This document shows positions 16,909 to 26,586 of a stretch of DNA of 64,000 nt, in pieces; position 1 is the stretch's first letter; the number at the start of each line of letters is the position of its first letter. Origin of the DNA: Variovorax sp. OK212 (GTDB lineage: Bacteria; Pseudomonadota; Gammaproteobacteria; Burkholderiales; Burkholderiaceae_C). The notes beneath the pieces were generated by a model. The model was not told the origin of the DNA. It searched no databases and saw nothing but the letters and a program-made list of their open reading frames with translations. Where the stretch lies: contig NZ_FOLP01000021.1 in NCBI RefSeq assembly GCF_900112425.1, positions 39,808 to 103,807 of the forward strand, read 5' to 3'. The position numbers and the translations under genes are program-made.

Positions 16909-17898
16909 CTACGCCGCGACGCGGCGCTTGCGCGCGGCCGGCCGTTTCTGCGGTGCGGCTGCGGGTGCCGGTGCCGGCACCGCCAGGTCGGTGTAGCGCC
17001 GCATGTCGGCCACGATGCGCCGCAGCAGCTCGCTCGCGGCCGGCGACAGCATGCGGCCGTGGCGCGACACGATGTGCGAGCGCCCCTGCGACAGCAGCGG
17101 GTTCTTCATCGGCAGCTCGATCAGCTCGGGGTTGGTGGCGCTCGGCGTGAGCGAGATGCGCGTGCCCAGCGTGTAGCCCAGCCCGGCCGACACGAAGTGG
17201 CCGAGCGCGCTGAACGAGGTGGTGGTGAGCAGCGAGGGCAGCCGCACGCCCTCGCTGATCTCGGCCGCCTCGATGTGCTGGCGCACGCCGAAGTTGCGGT
17301 GCAGCGTGGCGCCGGGGTAGGGCAGCAGGTCGGCGAGCTTCAGCGGCCGGCCCAGCTGCGCGAGCGGGTGCGAGCGCAGCACCATCGCCTGGATCGGCTG
17401 CGGGTGCGACTGGTGCGAGGTGAGCCGCTCGTCCCTGGGCGGCTGGAACAGCATGCCGATGTGGGCGCGCTCCTCGACCACGCGCCGCACGATCTCGTCG
17501 GTGCTGGCCACGTCGAGCTCGACCGTGATCTTCGGGTGCGTGGTCATGAACTCGCGCAGGCTGTGGCGCATGAGCCAGTCGACGTAGCCCTCGCCGGCCA
17601 CGATGTCGATGTGGCCGCGCTCGATCTTGCGGATGCTGTCCATCTGCGCCATGAGGTGCTGCTTCTGGCTGTTCTGGCGCCGCACGTAGCCGGCCAGCAT
17701 CTCGCCCGCGTCGGTGGGCACCACGCCGCGGCCGTGGCGCTCCAGCAGCGGCACGCCGCACTCCTGCTCGAGGATGCCGATGGCGCGGCTCACGGCCGAG
17801 GGGTCCATGTCGAGCACGTCGGCGGCGCCGCGCACCGAGCCGCTGTCGAGCACCTGCATGAAGTAGCGCACGCGGCGCGTGTCGAGCTTGTCGTCCAT
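16909..17898 (-). CDS. LysR-family regulator of the DUF3100/M20 genes
   Basis: LysR regulator of 329 aa. The winged helix (RRVRYFMQVLDSGSVRGAADVLDMDPSAVSRAIGILEQECGVPLLERHGRGVVPTDAGE) is followed by the effector domain and a basic tail (APQKRPAARKRRVAA). ATG at 17898 has a GGAGAC ribosome site 7 nt upstream; a longer open frame to 18021 is not needed. It is divergent to the DUF3100 permease, and a perfect 16-bp palindrome lies between the two starts, so it probably controls the permease, amidohydrolase and serine dehydratase genes. Confidence 0.9.
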   Translation of the reverse strand: MDDKLDTRRVRYFMQVLDSGSVRGAADVLDMDPSAVSRAIGILEQECGVPLLERHGRGVVPTDAGEMLAGYVRRQNSQKQHLMAQMDSIRKIERGHIDIVAGEGYVDWLMRHSLREFMTTHPKITVELDVASTDEIVRRVVEERAHIGMLFQPPRDERLTSHQSHPQPIQAMVLRSHPLAQLGRPLKLADLLPYPGATLHRNFGVRQHIEAAEISEGVRLPSLLTTTSFSALGHFVSAGLGYTLGTRISLTPSATNPELIELPMKNPLLSQGRSHIVSRHGRMLSPAASELLRRIVADMRRYTDLAVPAPAPAAAPQKRPAARKRRVAA

Positions 17899-17920
17899 CG
17901 CCCGGTCTCCTGAGTGTTGC

Positions 17921-17936
17921 ATTCGATGCATCGAAT
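17921..17936. promoter_or_regulatory. Perfect 16-bp palindrome, probable LysR operator
   Basis: ATTCGATGCATCGAAT is an exact inverted repeat with no spacer, 23 bp from the LysR start at 17898 and 88 bp from the permease start at 18024. A weaker related sequence, CATTGATGCAAG, lies at 17952-17963. The position in a divergent LysR/target region suggests the regulator's binding site and autoregulation. Confidence 0.6.
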
Positions 17937-18023
17937 ATCCCGATTTACGGTCATTGATGCAAGAGGCCTGCATGCGGAAACTTGCCGGCATTCGTTCCAA
18001 CCGCGCCAGATGAGCCCCCACCG

Positions 18024-19361
18024 ATGACCTCTGCTGCCTCCGCTCTCGCCACCGCCGCGCCCTCCGGCGCCTCCGGAAAACTCAAGCTCGCGCTCGTCAC
18101 CCTGGCCATCGTGGCCGCGGCCGAGCTGATCGGGCCGGTGCAGTTCAGCGTCGGCCCCGGCAAGGTGGCGCTGCTGCCGATGCTGTGGGCGCTGCTGATC
18201 GCGGCCGTGTGGGGCATCGCGCACCGCCGCGTGCCGGGCGTGGTGCGCGTGGCGACCGCCGAGCAGACCTTTGCCGGCGGCCTGCTGAACGCGGGCCTGC
18301 TGCTGTTCGTGGTGAAGCTGGGCCTCACGGTCGGCGCCGCGCTGCCGCAGGTGAAGCAGGCCGGCTGGGCGCTGCTGTTCCAGGAGTTCGGCCATGCGCT
18401 GGGCACGCTGGCGCTGGGCCTGCCGCTGGCGCTGCTGCTGGGCATCAAGCGCGAAGCCGTGGGTGCCACCTTCTCGGTGGGCCGCGAGGGCAACCTGGTG
18501 ATCATCGGAGAGAAGTACGGCATGGCCTCGCCCGAAGGCCGTGGCGTGCTGGCCGAGTACATCACCGGCACCGTGCTGGGCGCGCTCTTCATCGCGGTGC
18601 TGGCGGGCTTCATCGCCAGCCTGCACATCTTCGATCCGCGCTCGCTGGCCATGGGCGCCGGCGTGGGCTCGGGCAGCCTGATGGCGGCGGCGCTGGGCGC
18701 CATCGCCGCGCAGCAGCCGGCCGAGATGCTGCCGCAGCTCACCGCCATTGCCGCCGCGTCGAACCTGCTGACCACCGTGGCGGGCTTCTACTTCACGCTG
18801 TTCCTCTCGCTGCCGCTGTGCTCGTGGCTCTACGGCAAGCTGGAGCCGGTGCTGGGCCGTTTCTCGAAGCGCGGCGCGCAGGACGCGGGCACGGCCGCCG
18901 TGTCGCAGGTCAGCGTGGGCCATGGCGGCGCGCTGCCGCTGCGCCACACGTTCATCGCCTGGGCGGTGGTGGGCGGCGGCGTGCTCATCGGCAATTCGCT
19001 GACCTACAAGGTGCCGATGCTGGTCTCGCTCGAAGGCATGGCCGCCGTGGTGGCCATCGCGCTGGTGGTCGAGGGCATCAAGCGCCTGCTGCCGCGCCTG
19101 CCGATGGTGCTGGTGCTGTCGGTGGTGGCCACCGTGGCGGGCATTCCGGGCCTGTTCCCGTTCTCCGACGCGCTCATTGCCATCACCGCCAAGCTCAACT
19201 TCCTGGCCTTCACCACGCCGGTGCTCGCGCTGGCCGGCTTCTCGGTCGCGAAAGACCTGCCGGTGTTCCGCCAGCTGGGCTGGCGCATCGTGGTGGTGTC
19301 GCTCACCGCCACGGCCGGCACCTTCCTGGGCGCCACGCTGATCGCCGAATTCTTCCACTGA
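18024..19361 (+). CDS. DUF3100 integral membrane protein, probable transporter
   Basis: Polytopic inner-membrane protein of 445 aa with about eleven hydrophobic segments and a central soluble loop (around 265-295). The sequence fits the DUF3100 family, whose genes often sit beside M20 amidohydrolases, so it is usually seen as an uncharacterised carrier of the amidohydrolase substrate or product. Features include FSVGREGNLVIIGEKYGMASPEGRG, followed by GAGVGSGSLMAAALGA, a Gly-rich pore-like helix pair. ATG at 18024 is preferred; a TTG at 17982 is the only in-frame alternative. The M20 gene follows after 27 bp. Confidence 0.82.
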   Translation: MTSAASALATAAPSGASGKLKLALVTLAIVAAAELIGPVQFSVGPGKVALLPMLWALLIAAVWGIAHRRVPGVVRVATAEQTFAGGLLNAGLLLFVVKLGLTVGAALPQVKQAGWALLFQEFGHALGTLALGLPLALLLGIKREAVGATFSVGREGNLVIIGEKYGMASPEGRGVLAEYITGTVLGALFIAVLAGFIASLHIFDPRSLAMGAGVGSGSLMAAALGAIAAQQPAEMLPQLTAIAAASNLLTTVAGFYFTLFLSLPLCSWLYGKLEPVLGRFSKRGAQDAGTAAVSQVSVGHGGALPLRHTFIAWAVVGGGVLIGNSLTYKVPMLVSLEGMAAVVAIALVVEGIKRLLPRLPMVLVLSVVATVAGIPGLFPFSDALIAITAKLNFLAFTTPVLALAGFSVAKDLPVFRQLGWRIVVVSLTATAGTFLGATLIAEFFH

Positions 19362-19388
19362 CAAGACAACCCACGAGAGGCCCACGCC

Positions 19389-20567
19389 ATGTACCGCGAC
19401 CCCGAAATTGCCGAAGACACCCGTGCCCGCATGCTGAGCTGGCGCCGCGACATCCATGCCAACCCCGAGACCGCCTTCGAAGAGCACCGCACCGCCAACG
19501 TGGTTGCCAACGCGCTGATGCTCATGGGCCTGCCCGTGCACCGCGGCCTGGCCGGCACCGGCGTGGTGGGCACGCTGAAGAACGGCGAGGGCCCGAGCAT
19601 CGCGCTGCGCGCCGACCTGGACGCGCTCAACATGCAGGAGCTGGGCACGCAGGCGCACGCCTCCAAATGCGTGGGCAAGATGCACGCCTGCGGCCATGAC
19701 GGCCACACCGCCATGCTGCTGGGCGCGGCCGAGCACCTGTCGCGCCACAAGCCCTTCAAGGGCACGGTGCAGTTCATCTTCCAGCCCGCCGAGGAGAACG
19801 AAGGCGGCGGCCGCGTGATGGTGGAAGAGGGCCTGTTCGACCAGTTCCCGGCCGACGCGGTGTACGGCATGCACAACTTCCCGGGCCTGCCGCGCGGCAA
19901 GTTCGCGATCCGCAAGGGCACCATGACGGCCTTTCTCGACACCTTCGAGATCGTCATCACCGGCAAGGGCAGCCACGGCGCCATGCCCGAGACCGGCATC
20001 GACTCGGTGGTGGTCTCGGCCCAGCTCATCAACGCGCTGCAGACCATCGTGAGCCGCCGCACCGGCGCAACCGACTCGGCCGTGGTGAGCGTCACCCAGA
20101 TCCACGGCGGCGACACCTGGAACGTGATCCCCGAGACCGTGGTGCTGCGCGGCACCGTGCGCACGCTGGACGCCGCCATCCAGGACAAGACCCAGGCCGC
20201 GATGCAGCAGATCTGCGACGGCGTGGCCGCCACGCATGGCGCCAGGGTGGCGCTCGAATACCGCCGCGGCTACCCCGGCGTGGTGAACACGCCCGCCGAG
20301 ACCGACGCCGCCATTGCCGCGGCCGCCAGCCTGGTCGAGCGCGAGCAGGTGCACACCGACATTCCGCCGGCCATGGGTTCGGAAGACTTCGCCTTCATGC
20401 TGCAAAAGCGCCCGGGCGCGTACATCGGCATCGGCGCGGGCGAGGGCCCGAACGACCCGAACGTGCACAACCCGTACTACGACTTCAACGACAACATCCT
20501 GCCGCTGGGCGCGGCGTACTGGGTGGCGCTGGTGAAGCAGCAGTTGCCTGTACCTGCAGGGGCATGA
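19389..20567 (+). CDS. M20 family amidohydrolase (hippurate hydrolase-like)
   Basis: Zinc-dependent amidohydrolase (392 aa) that would cleave an N-acyl amino acid or similar amide. Metal ligands are in HACGHDGHTAMLLG, PAEENEGGGRVM (catalytic Glu pair) and the distal His in VHNPYYDFND; the dimerisation domain begins near GSHGAMPETGIDS. The pattern is that of HipO and N-acyl-L-amino acid amidohydrolases rather than ArgE or DapE. It lies between the DUF3100 permease and serine dehydratase (7-bp gap), which hints at release of serine from an N-acyl-serine-like substrate, but that is a guess from order only. Confidence 0.9.
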   Translation: MYRDPEIAEDTRARMLSWRRDIHANPETAFEEHRTANVVANALMLMGLPVHRGLAGTGVVGTLKNGEGPSIALRADLDALNMQELGTQAHASKCVGKMHACGHDGHTAMLLGAAEHLSRHKPFKGTVQFIFQPAEENEGGGRVMVEEGLFDQFPADAVYGMHNFPGLPRGKFAIRKGTMTAFLDTFEIVITGKGSHGAMPETGIDSVVVSAQLINALQTIVSRRTGATDSAVVSVTQIHGGDTWNVIPETVVLRGTVRTLDAAIQDKTQAAMQQICDGVAATHGARVALEYRRGYPGVVNTPAETDAAIAAAASLVEREQVHTDIPPAMGSEDFAFMLQKRPGAYIGIGAGEGPNDPNVHNPYYDFNDNILPLGAAYWVALVKQQLPVPAGA

Positions 20568-20574
20568 TGCGCTG

Positions 20575-21957
<1,383 letters not shown>

Positions 21958-21981
21958 CGCGCTCGGCTCGGCTTTCAGCGT

Positions 21982-22617
21982 TCAGGGCACGAACATGTCC
22001 CACGGCCCCTTGCCCGCCGGCAGCCCGGGCCGCGCGGTGAGCGATTCCAGCGGCTCGCCGGCCTCGAAACGCGCGATCAGTGCCTCGGGCTCGAACACCA
22101 CGCCCATGAAGTTCTCCGCATAGGCGCCGCCCGCGAAGAAGGCGCTGGTTTGCGCCGCGGTCTCGAACACGTCGTGCTGCAGCTCGAGCCGGTGGCCGTC
22201 GGGGTCGCGGTAGTACATCGACACCGTCGGCCCGTGGTTGATGCACCAGTAGGGCCGGATGCCTTGCGCGGCCAGCCGGCGGTAGTTGGCCAGCAGCTCG
22301 CCCAGCGAGCCGTAGGTGAAGGCGATGTGCTCCAGCCCGGTGCTGGCATCGGCCTCGTGCTTCAGGCCCGGCGGCGCGATCAGGCCGATGCGGTGGTGCT
22401 CCTCGTCGTAGGTCAGGAAGCACAGCATCTCGTTCTCGAACGCGGGCTGGGCCTGCAGCACCTCGAGGTACCAGGCGCGCGAACGCGCGAGCTCGCTCAC
22501 GCGAAGCACCACGTGCGCGAGCTTGACGGGGCGCAGCGCGGTGCGCGTGAAGTCGGGCAGGGCGCGAGCGGGCAGCGTGCGCGCGGGCGCGGGCATGGGC
22601 GTGGCGATGTCGTTCAT
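21982..22617 (-). CDS. VOC-family protein, extradiol-dioxygenase-like
   Basis: A 211-aa VOC protein with ligands of a type I metal site: His in KLAHVVLRV, His in GLEHIAFTY and Glu in HRLELQHDV. The block YWCINHGPTVSMYYRDPDGHRLELQ resembles extradiol catechol dioxygenases and relatives. At 211 aa it is shorter than two-domain dioxygenases (about 300), so it may be a single-domain dioxygenase or another VOC enzyme. It is co-directional with and 28 bp after the FAH-family hydrolase, fitting a ring-cleavage pathway followed by C-C hydrolysis. No ring hydroxylase is adjacent. Confidence 0.82.
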   Translation of the reverse strand: MNDIATPMPAPARTLPARALPDFTRTALRPVKLAHVVLRVSELARSRAWYLEVLQAQPAFENEMLCFLTYDEEHHRIGLIAPPGLKHEADASTGLEHIAFTYGSLGELLANYRRLAAQGIRPYWCINHGPTVSMYYRDPDGHRLELQHDVFETAAQTSAFFAGGAYAENFMGVVFEPEALIARFEAGEPLESLTARPGLPAGKGPWDMFVP

Positions 22618-22645
22618 GGGTCGTCTCCTTTTTGGGGCGCACTGC

Positions 22646-23512
22646 TCAGGCGGCGGGCTCGGCCACCACGCGGTTCTCGAGGTGGCCGATGCCTTCGATC
22701 TCCACGCGCACCACGTCGCCCGGCACCAGGTAGCGCGGCGGGTCCATCAGCCCGCCCACGCCCGCGGGGCTGCCGGTGGTCAGCACGTCGCCGGGCTCCA
22801 GTGTGAAGGCGGTGCTCAGCTCGACCAGCATGGCCTCGATGCGGTGGAGCATCTGCGCGGTGTTGCCGTCCTGCCGCAGTTCGCCGTTGACCCAGGTGCG
22901 CAGCCGCAGCGCGTGCGGGTCGGCGACTTCGTCGCGCGTCACCAGCCAGGGGCCGAACGGGCCGTGCGTGTCGAAGGACTTGCCCAGCGTGTGCGTGGGC
23001 GCGCGCATCTGCCAGTCGCGCACGCTCAGGTCGTTCACCACCACGTAGCCCGCAACCATGGCCATCGCGTCTTCGGCGCGCACATGGCGGCAGCGCCGGC
23101 CGATGACCACGCCCAGCTCGCCCTCGTAGTCGAACTGGTCGGACACGCGGGGCTTGTGCACCGCGTCGAACGGGCCGGCCACGCACGACACCTGCTTGTT
23201 GAACCACACCTGCCCCGGCGCCCGCACCAGGCCCACCTTGGCGGCTTCCTCCAGGTGCGAGGCGTAGTTGCCGCCCAGGCCGAGAAATTTCTGCGGCGCC
23301 GGAATGGGCGCGGCCAGCCGCACATCGGACAGCGCCACGCGCGGTGCATCGGCCAGCGCCGCGTGCAGCCACGCCATGCCGTCGTCGCCGCGCGCGAGCA
23401 GTTCGCGCAGCCCGGCCGGCGCGCCGGGTTGCGCGCTCAGGTCGGCGATGCCGTCGTTTCGGACCACGCCGAAGCGAAGGGCGTCGCGGTGGTGGAAGCT
23501 GGCGAGTTTCAT
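22646..23512 (-). CDS. Fumarylacetoacetate hydrolase (FAH) family protein
   Basis: Metal-dependent C-C hydrolase, hydratase or decarboxylase (288 aa). The FAH core is complete: FLGLGGNYASHLEEA, FDYEGELGVVIGRRCRHV (metal-binding Glu residues), VVVNDLSVRDWQ, and the C-terminal LTTGSPAGVGGLMDPPRYLVPGDVVRVEIEGIGHLEN. The start at 23512 (MKLASFHH) matches family members. With the following VOC gene it forms a two-gene unit facing a LysR regulator, consistent with degradation of an aromatic or 2-keto acid compound. Exact reaction not determinable. Confidence 0.9.
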   Translation of the reverse strand: MKLASFHHRDALRFGVVRNDGIADLSAQPGAPAGLRELLARGDDGMAWLHAALADAPRVALSDVRLAAPIPAPQKFLGLGGNYASHLEEAAKVGLVRAPGQVWFNKQVSCVAGPFDAVHKPRVSDQFDYEGELGVVIGRRCRHVRAEDAMAMVAGYVVVNDLSVRDWQMRAPTHTLGKSFDTHGPFGPWLVTRDEVADPHALRLRTWVNGELRQDGNTAQMLHRIEAMLVELSTAFTLEPGDVLTTGSPAGVGGLMDPPRYLVPGDVVRVEIEGIGHLENRVVAEPAA

Positions 23513-23563
23513 GGGGTGAAGGTTGACCGTGGCGGAGCGATCGATGATGCTGGTGGAACGAAC

Positions 23564-23611
23564 GCAGAACAATTCGCTGCAAAAGAACGGATCGTTCCGC
23601 AGGCAGAACAA
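23564..23611. promoter_or_regulatory. Repeat cluster in the FAH/LysR divergent region
   Basis: The 9-mer GCAGAACAA occurs at 23564-23572 and 23603-23611, and between them lies the inverted repeat GAACG-GAT-CGTTC (23585-23597). These fill the 123-bp gap between divergent genes, where LysR proteins normally bind. A control region is likely; the exact protein site is not defined. Confidence 0.45.
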
Positions 23612-23635
23612 AACAGAGCGAGACATGAGCAAGAC

Positions 23636-24559
23636 ATGGAAGACTTCAACGACCTGGCCCTCTTCGCCCACGTGGTCACGCAGCAGGGCTTCAGCGCCGC
23701 GAGCCGCCACCTGGGCATTCCCAAGTCGCGCCTGAGCCGGCGCGTCTCGCAGCTCGAGGAGCGCATGGGCGTGCGCCTGCTGCAGCGCAGCTCGCGCCGG
23801 CTGCTGCTCACCAGCGTGGGCCGGCAGTTCTACGAGCGCTGCCAGGCGACGGTGGCCGCGGGCGAGGAGGCCTTCGACGTGGTGCGCCAGGCCACCACGC
23901 AGCCGCAGGGCCTGCTGCGCGTGAGCTGCCCGTTCACGCTCGCGCAGTTCTGGCTCACGCCGCTGATCCCGGCCTTCATGCGCGCCTGCCCCGGCGTGCG
24001 GCTGCAGCTGGAGGTGAGCAACCGGCGCGTCGATCCGCTGCAGGAGAACATCGACGTGGTGCTGCGCGTGCGGCGCCCGCCCTTCGAGGATTCGAGCCTG
24101 GTCGCACGGCGCCTGGGCGGCACGGTCGACGTGCTGCTGGCGAGCCCGGCGCTGGTGGCGCGGCTCGGCATGCCGCAAACGCTCGGCGAGCTGGCCGCGT
24201 GGCCGGTGCTGTCGCTGCCCGCCGAGAACGAGCGCTACCGCTGGACGCTGGAACGCGGTGTGCAGAAAGAGATGCAGGAGTTGTCGTTCACGCCGCACTT
24301 CGTCACCGACGACATGTTCGCGCTCAGGCATCTGGCCGAACAGGGCATGGGGCTCGCGCTGCTGCCCGAGATCATGTGCCGCGACGCGCTGGCCGAAGGC
24401 CGGCTGGTGCGCCTGTGCGGCGAATGGGCCTGCGCGGCCAGCGAGATCCAGGCCGCTTTCGCCTCGCGGCGCGGCATGCTGCCGGCCGTGCGCGCCTTCA
24501 TCGACTACCTGCTGCAAAACCCGCCGGGCGAGGCGGCCGGGCGCACGGGCTTATCCTGA
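23636..24559 (+). CDS. LysR-family regulator, divergent to FAH/VOC genes
   Basis: LysR regulator of 307 aa. N-terminal helix-turn-helix (LALFAHVVTQQGFSAASRHLGIPKSRLSRRVSQLEERMGVRLLQRSSRRLLLT) with the KSRLSRR recognition helix typical of the AaeR/DsdC-like branch, then the effector domain. ATG at 23636 (MEDFNDL) is the family-type start; another ATG at 23625 is out of frame. It faces the FAH/VOC pair, its likely target. A PEP-mutase-family gene follows after 69 bp and might be under the same control. Confidence 0.9.
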   Translation: MEDFNDLALFAHVVTQQGFSAASRHLGIPKSRLSRRVSQLEERMGVRLLQRSSRRLLLTSVGRQFYERCQATVAAGEEAFDVVRQATTQPQGLLRVSCPFTLAQFWLTPLIPAFMRACPGVRLQLEVSNRRVDPLQENIDVVLRVRRPPFEDSSLVARRLGGTVDVLLASPALVARLGMPQTLGELAAWPVLSLPAENERYRWTLERGVQKEMQELSFTPHFVTDDMFALRHLAEQGMGLALLPEIMCRDALAEGRLVRLCGEWACAASEIQAAFASRRGMLPAVRAFIDYLLQNPPGEAAGRTGLS

Positions 24560-24628
24560 GCGCCCGGATTTTCGCCAGCCTTGCAGACCCCCCACAGACG
24601 CCCACACCAAGAAAGCCGAGGCCCCGCC

Positions 24629-25459
24629 ATGACCCGCACCGTCGCCGAGAAACGCGCCGCCTTCCGCGCCCTGCACGCGCAAGGCTGCTTCGTCATTCCG
24701 AACCCATGGGACACGGGCAGCGCGCGCTTTCTCGAAGGCCTGGGCTTCCAGGCACTGGCCACCACCAGCTCGGGCTTCGCGTGGTCGCAGGGCCAGGCCG
24801 ACGGCGCCATGTCGCGCGAACGCATGCTCGGGCACCTGCAGGAACTGGTGGAAGCGACCGACCTGCCCGTGAACGCCGACTTCGAAAACGGCTTCGCCGC
24901 CGACGCGCAGGGCGTGGCCGCCAGCGTGCGCCTGGCCATCGAGACCGGCGTGGCGGGCCTGTCCATCGAGGACTCGACGGGCGACGCCGCCGATCCGCTG
25001 TTCCCCATCGACGTGGCGGTGGAGCGCCTGCGCGCCGCGCGCCGGGCCATCGACGCGTCGGGTGCCGACGTGATGCTGATCGGCCGCGCCGAGAACTTCT
25101 TCGCCGGCCGCCCCGACCTCGGCGACGCCATCGCGCGCCTCAAGGCCTATTCGGATGCCGGTGCCGACTGCCTCTACGCCCCCGGCATCAAGACCCGCGA
25201 GCAGATCGCGGCCGTGGTCGCCGCCGTGGCGCCCAAGCCGGTCAACCTGCTGGTGGGCGCGGCCAGCGAACTCACCATGCAGGACATCGCCGAGCTCGGC
25301 GTGCGCCGCGTCAGCGTGGGCGGCGGCATGGCGCGCGCGGCCTGGGGCGGCTTCATTCGCGCGGCGCGCACGCTGGCCCGGCAGGGCCGCTTCGACGGCT
25401 TCGCGGACGCCGCGGCGGGCAACGAACTCAATGCCTTCTTTCGTCCCTTCGCCGAATGA
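24629..25459 (+). CDS. Isocitrate lyase/PEP mutase superfamily protein
   Basis: TIM-barrel lyase of 276 aa. Superfamily marks: NPWDTGSARFLEGLGFQALATTSSG near the N-terminus, the Mg-binding VNADFENGFA, SIEDSTG and VMLIGRAENFFAG. The KKCGH loop of isocitrate and methylisocitrate lyases is absent, so it is not one of those; it fits the group of oxaloacetate decarboxylase-like and unassigned C-C or P-C bond enzymes. No phosphonate genes are nearby. It follows the LysR after 69 bp and overlaps no gene. Confidence 0.88.
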   Translation: MTRTVAEKRAAFRALHAQGCFVIPNPWDTGSARFLEGLGFQALATTSSGFAWSQGQADGAMSRERMLGHLQELVEATDLPVNADFENGFAADAQGVAASVRLAIETGVAGLSIEDSTGDAADPLFPIDVAVERLRAARRAIDASGADVMLIGRAENFFAGRPDLGDAIARLKAYSDAGADCLYAPGIKTREQIAAVVAAVAPKPVNLLVGAASELTMQDIAELGVRRVSVGGGMARAAWGGFIRAARTLARQGRFDGFADAAAGNELNAFFRPFAE

Positions 25460-25499
25460 AGGTCCGCAAGTCGAAGGTGCGCCAGTCCGGTTGAAGGCC

Positions 25500-26126
25500 A
25501 TGGACGCGCTGCTCACCGAAATCCGCGCCTGCCACGCCTGCGCCGTGCACCTGCCGCTCGGCCCGCGGCCGGTGGTGCAGGCCAGCGCGAGCGCGCGGCT
25601 GCTCCTCATCGGCCAGGCGCCCAGCCTCACCGTGCACAGGACCGGCGTGCCATGGGACGACAAGAGCGGCGAGCAGCTGCGCCGCTGGCTCGGCATCGAC
25701 CGCGTCACCTTCTACGACGCCACGCGCGTCGCGCTCATGCCCATGGGCTACTGCTACCCGGGCCGCGGCACCAGCGGCGACCTGCCGCCGCGCAGGGAGT
25801 GCGCCGCGCTGTGGCACGACAAGCTGCTCGCGCACATGAAGCAGGTCGAGCTGACCCTGCTCATCGGCCAGTACGCGCAGCGCCACTTCCTCGGCAAGAC
25901 GGCGCGCGCTGGCGTCACCGAGACCGTGCAGGCCTTCGCCGACTACGCGCCGCGCTTCATCCCGCTGCCGCATCCCTCGCCGCGCAACACCGGCTGGTTC
26001 AAGCACCACCCGTGGTTCGAGAGCGATGTGCTGCCGGTGCTGCGCGAGCGGGTGCGCCACGCCCTGGGGCCCGCGCCATCCTTCGTCGTGGAACGAAGCG
26101 AGGAGGCGCCTTCGCCGGCACCATAG
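25500..26126 (+). CDS. Uracil-DNA glycosylase family protein
   Basis: Protein of 208 aa with the uracil-DNA glycosylase superfamily fold: LLIGQAPSLTVHRTGVPWDDKSGEQLRRWLG (motif A region), LTLLIGQYAQRHFLG, and the C-terminal IPLPHPSPRNTGWFKHHPWFE (motif B, HPSPRN). ATG at 25500 fits family length; TTG at 25491 or an ATG at 25431, overlapping the lyase gene, are alternatives. Four-Cys iron-sulfur motifs of family 4 and 5 enzymes are not complete (only CHACAVH), so it belongs to an atypical branch whose DNA repair role is unproven. Confidence 0.85.
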   Translation: MDALLTEIRACHACAVHLPLGPRPVVQASASARLLLIGQAPSLTVHRTGVPWDDKSGEQLRRWLGIDRVTFYDATRVALMPMGYCYPGRGTSGDLPPRRECAALWHDKLLAHMKQVELTLLIGQYAQRHFLGKTARAGVTETVQAFADYAPRFIPLPHPSPRNTGWFKHHPWFESDVLPVLRERVRHALGPAPSFVVERSEEAPSPAP

Positions 26127-26157
26127 GGCGCTTTCCCCCTCCACAGAAAGCGCCCCC

Positions 26158-26584
26158 ATGCCACGCGAAGTGATCCGTGTCGAACCGCTGTCGACCTACC
26201 TGGACAACTGGAAGGCGCCGACCTCGGTGGTCACGCGGCACGGCGGCACGGCGGCACGGCGGCACGGTGTACGTGTCGGGCCTGCCGCCGTTCGACCCGG
26301 CCACCGGCCAGGTGGCCGACGCACCGCTGGAGCGGCAGACCGAGCTGGTGCTCGACCAGCTCAAGCTGTGCCTCGAAACCGCCGGCTCCTCGCTGGACCA
26401 CGTGCTCAAGTGCAACGTCTACTGCACCTCGGTGGAGAAGTTCGCGGCGGTCAACGCGATCCATGCGCGCTATTTCCCGAAAGACCCGCCCGCGCGCATC
26501 TTCGTCTGCGTGCCCGCATGGCCGGGGCGCTTCGACATCGAGATCGACTGCATCGCCGCCCTCCGCACTGCATTCAATGCCTGA
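26158..26584 (+). pseudogene. RidA-family gene frameshifted by an 8-bp tandem repeat
   Basis: RidA/YjgF proteins hydrolyse reactive enamine/imine intermediates, or act in specific amine catabolism. The N-terminus (MPREVIRVEPLSTYLDNWKAPTSVVTRHGG, from ATG 26158) is in one frame, while the rest (TVYVSGLPPFDPATGQV.. to NVYCTSVEKFAAVNAIHARYF..RFDIEIDCIAA) is in another. The break lies inside four copies of GCGGCACG at 26235-26266. With two copies the frame runs through as TRHGGTVYVSG; four copies add 16 bp and shift it. Five copies would restore the frame with eight extra residues. It converges with the YtcJ gene 2 bp away. It may be a broken gene, a phase-variable one, or a sequencing error. Confidence 0.85.
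26235..26266. repeat. Four tandem copies of GCGGCACG in the RidA gene
   Basis: The unit GCGGCACG is repeated exactly at 26235-26242, 26243-26250, 26251-26258 and 26259-26266, then GTGTAC resumes normal coding. Unit length 8 is not a multiple of three, so each slip of one unit changes the reading frame. Such repeats inside the first 40 codons are the usual form of a slipped-strand phase switch. Confidence 0.92.
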
Positions 26585-26586
26585 CT

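Noticed and set aside
26177..26584. A GTG-started full-length RidA frame that avoids the frameshift
   Set aside because: The N-terminal residues of that frame (MSNRCRPTWTTGRRR) do not match RidA, while the true N-terminus is plainly in the other frame.
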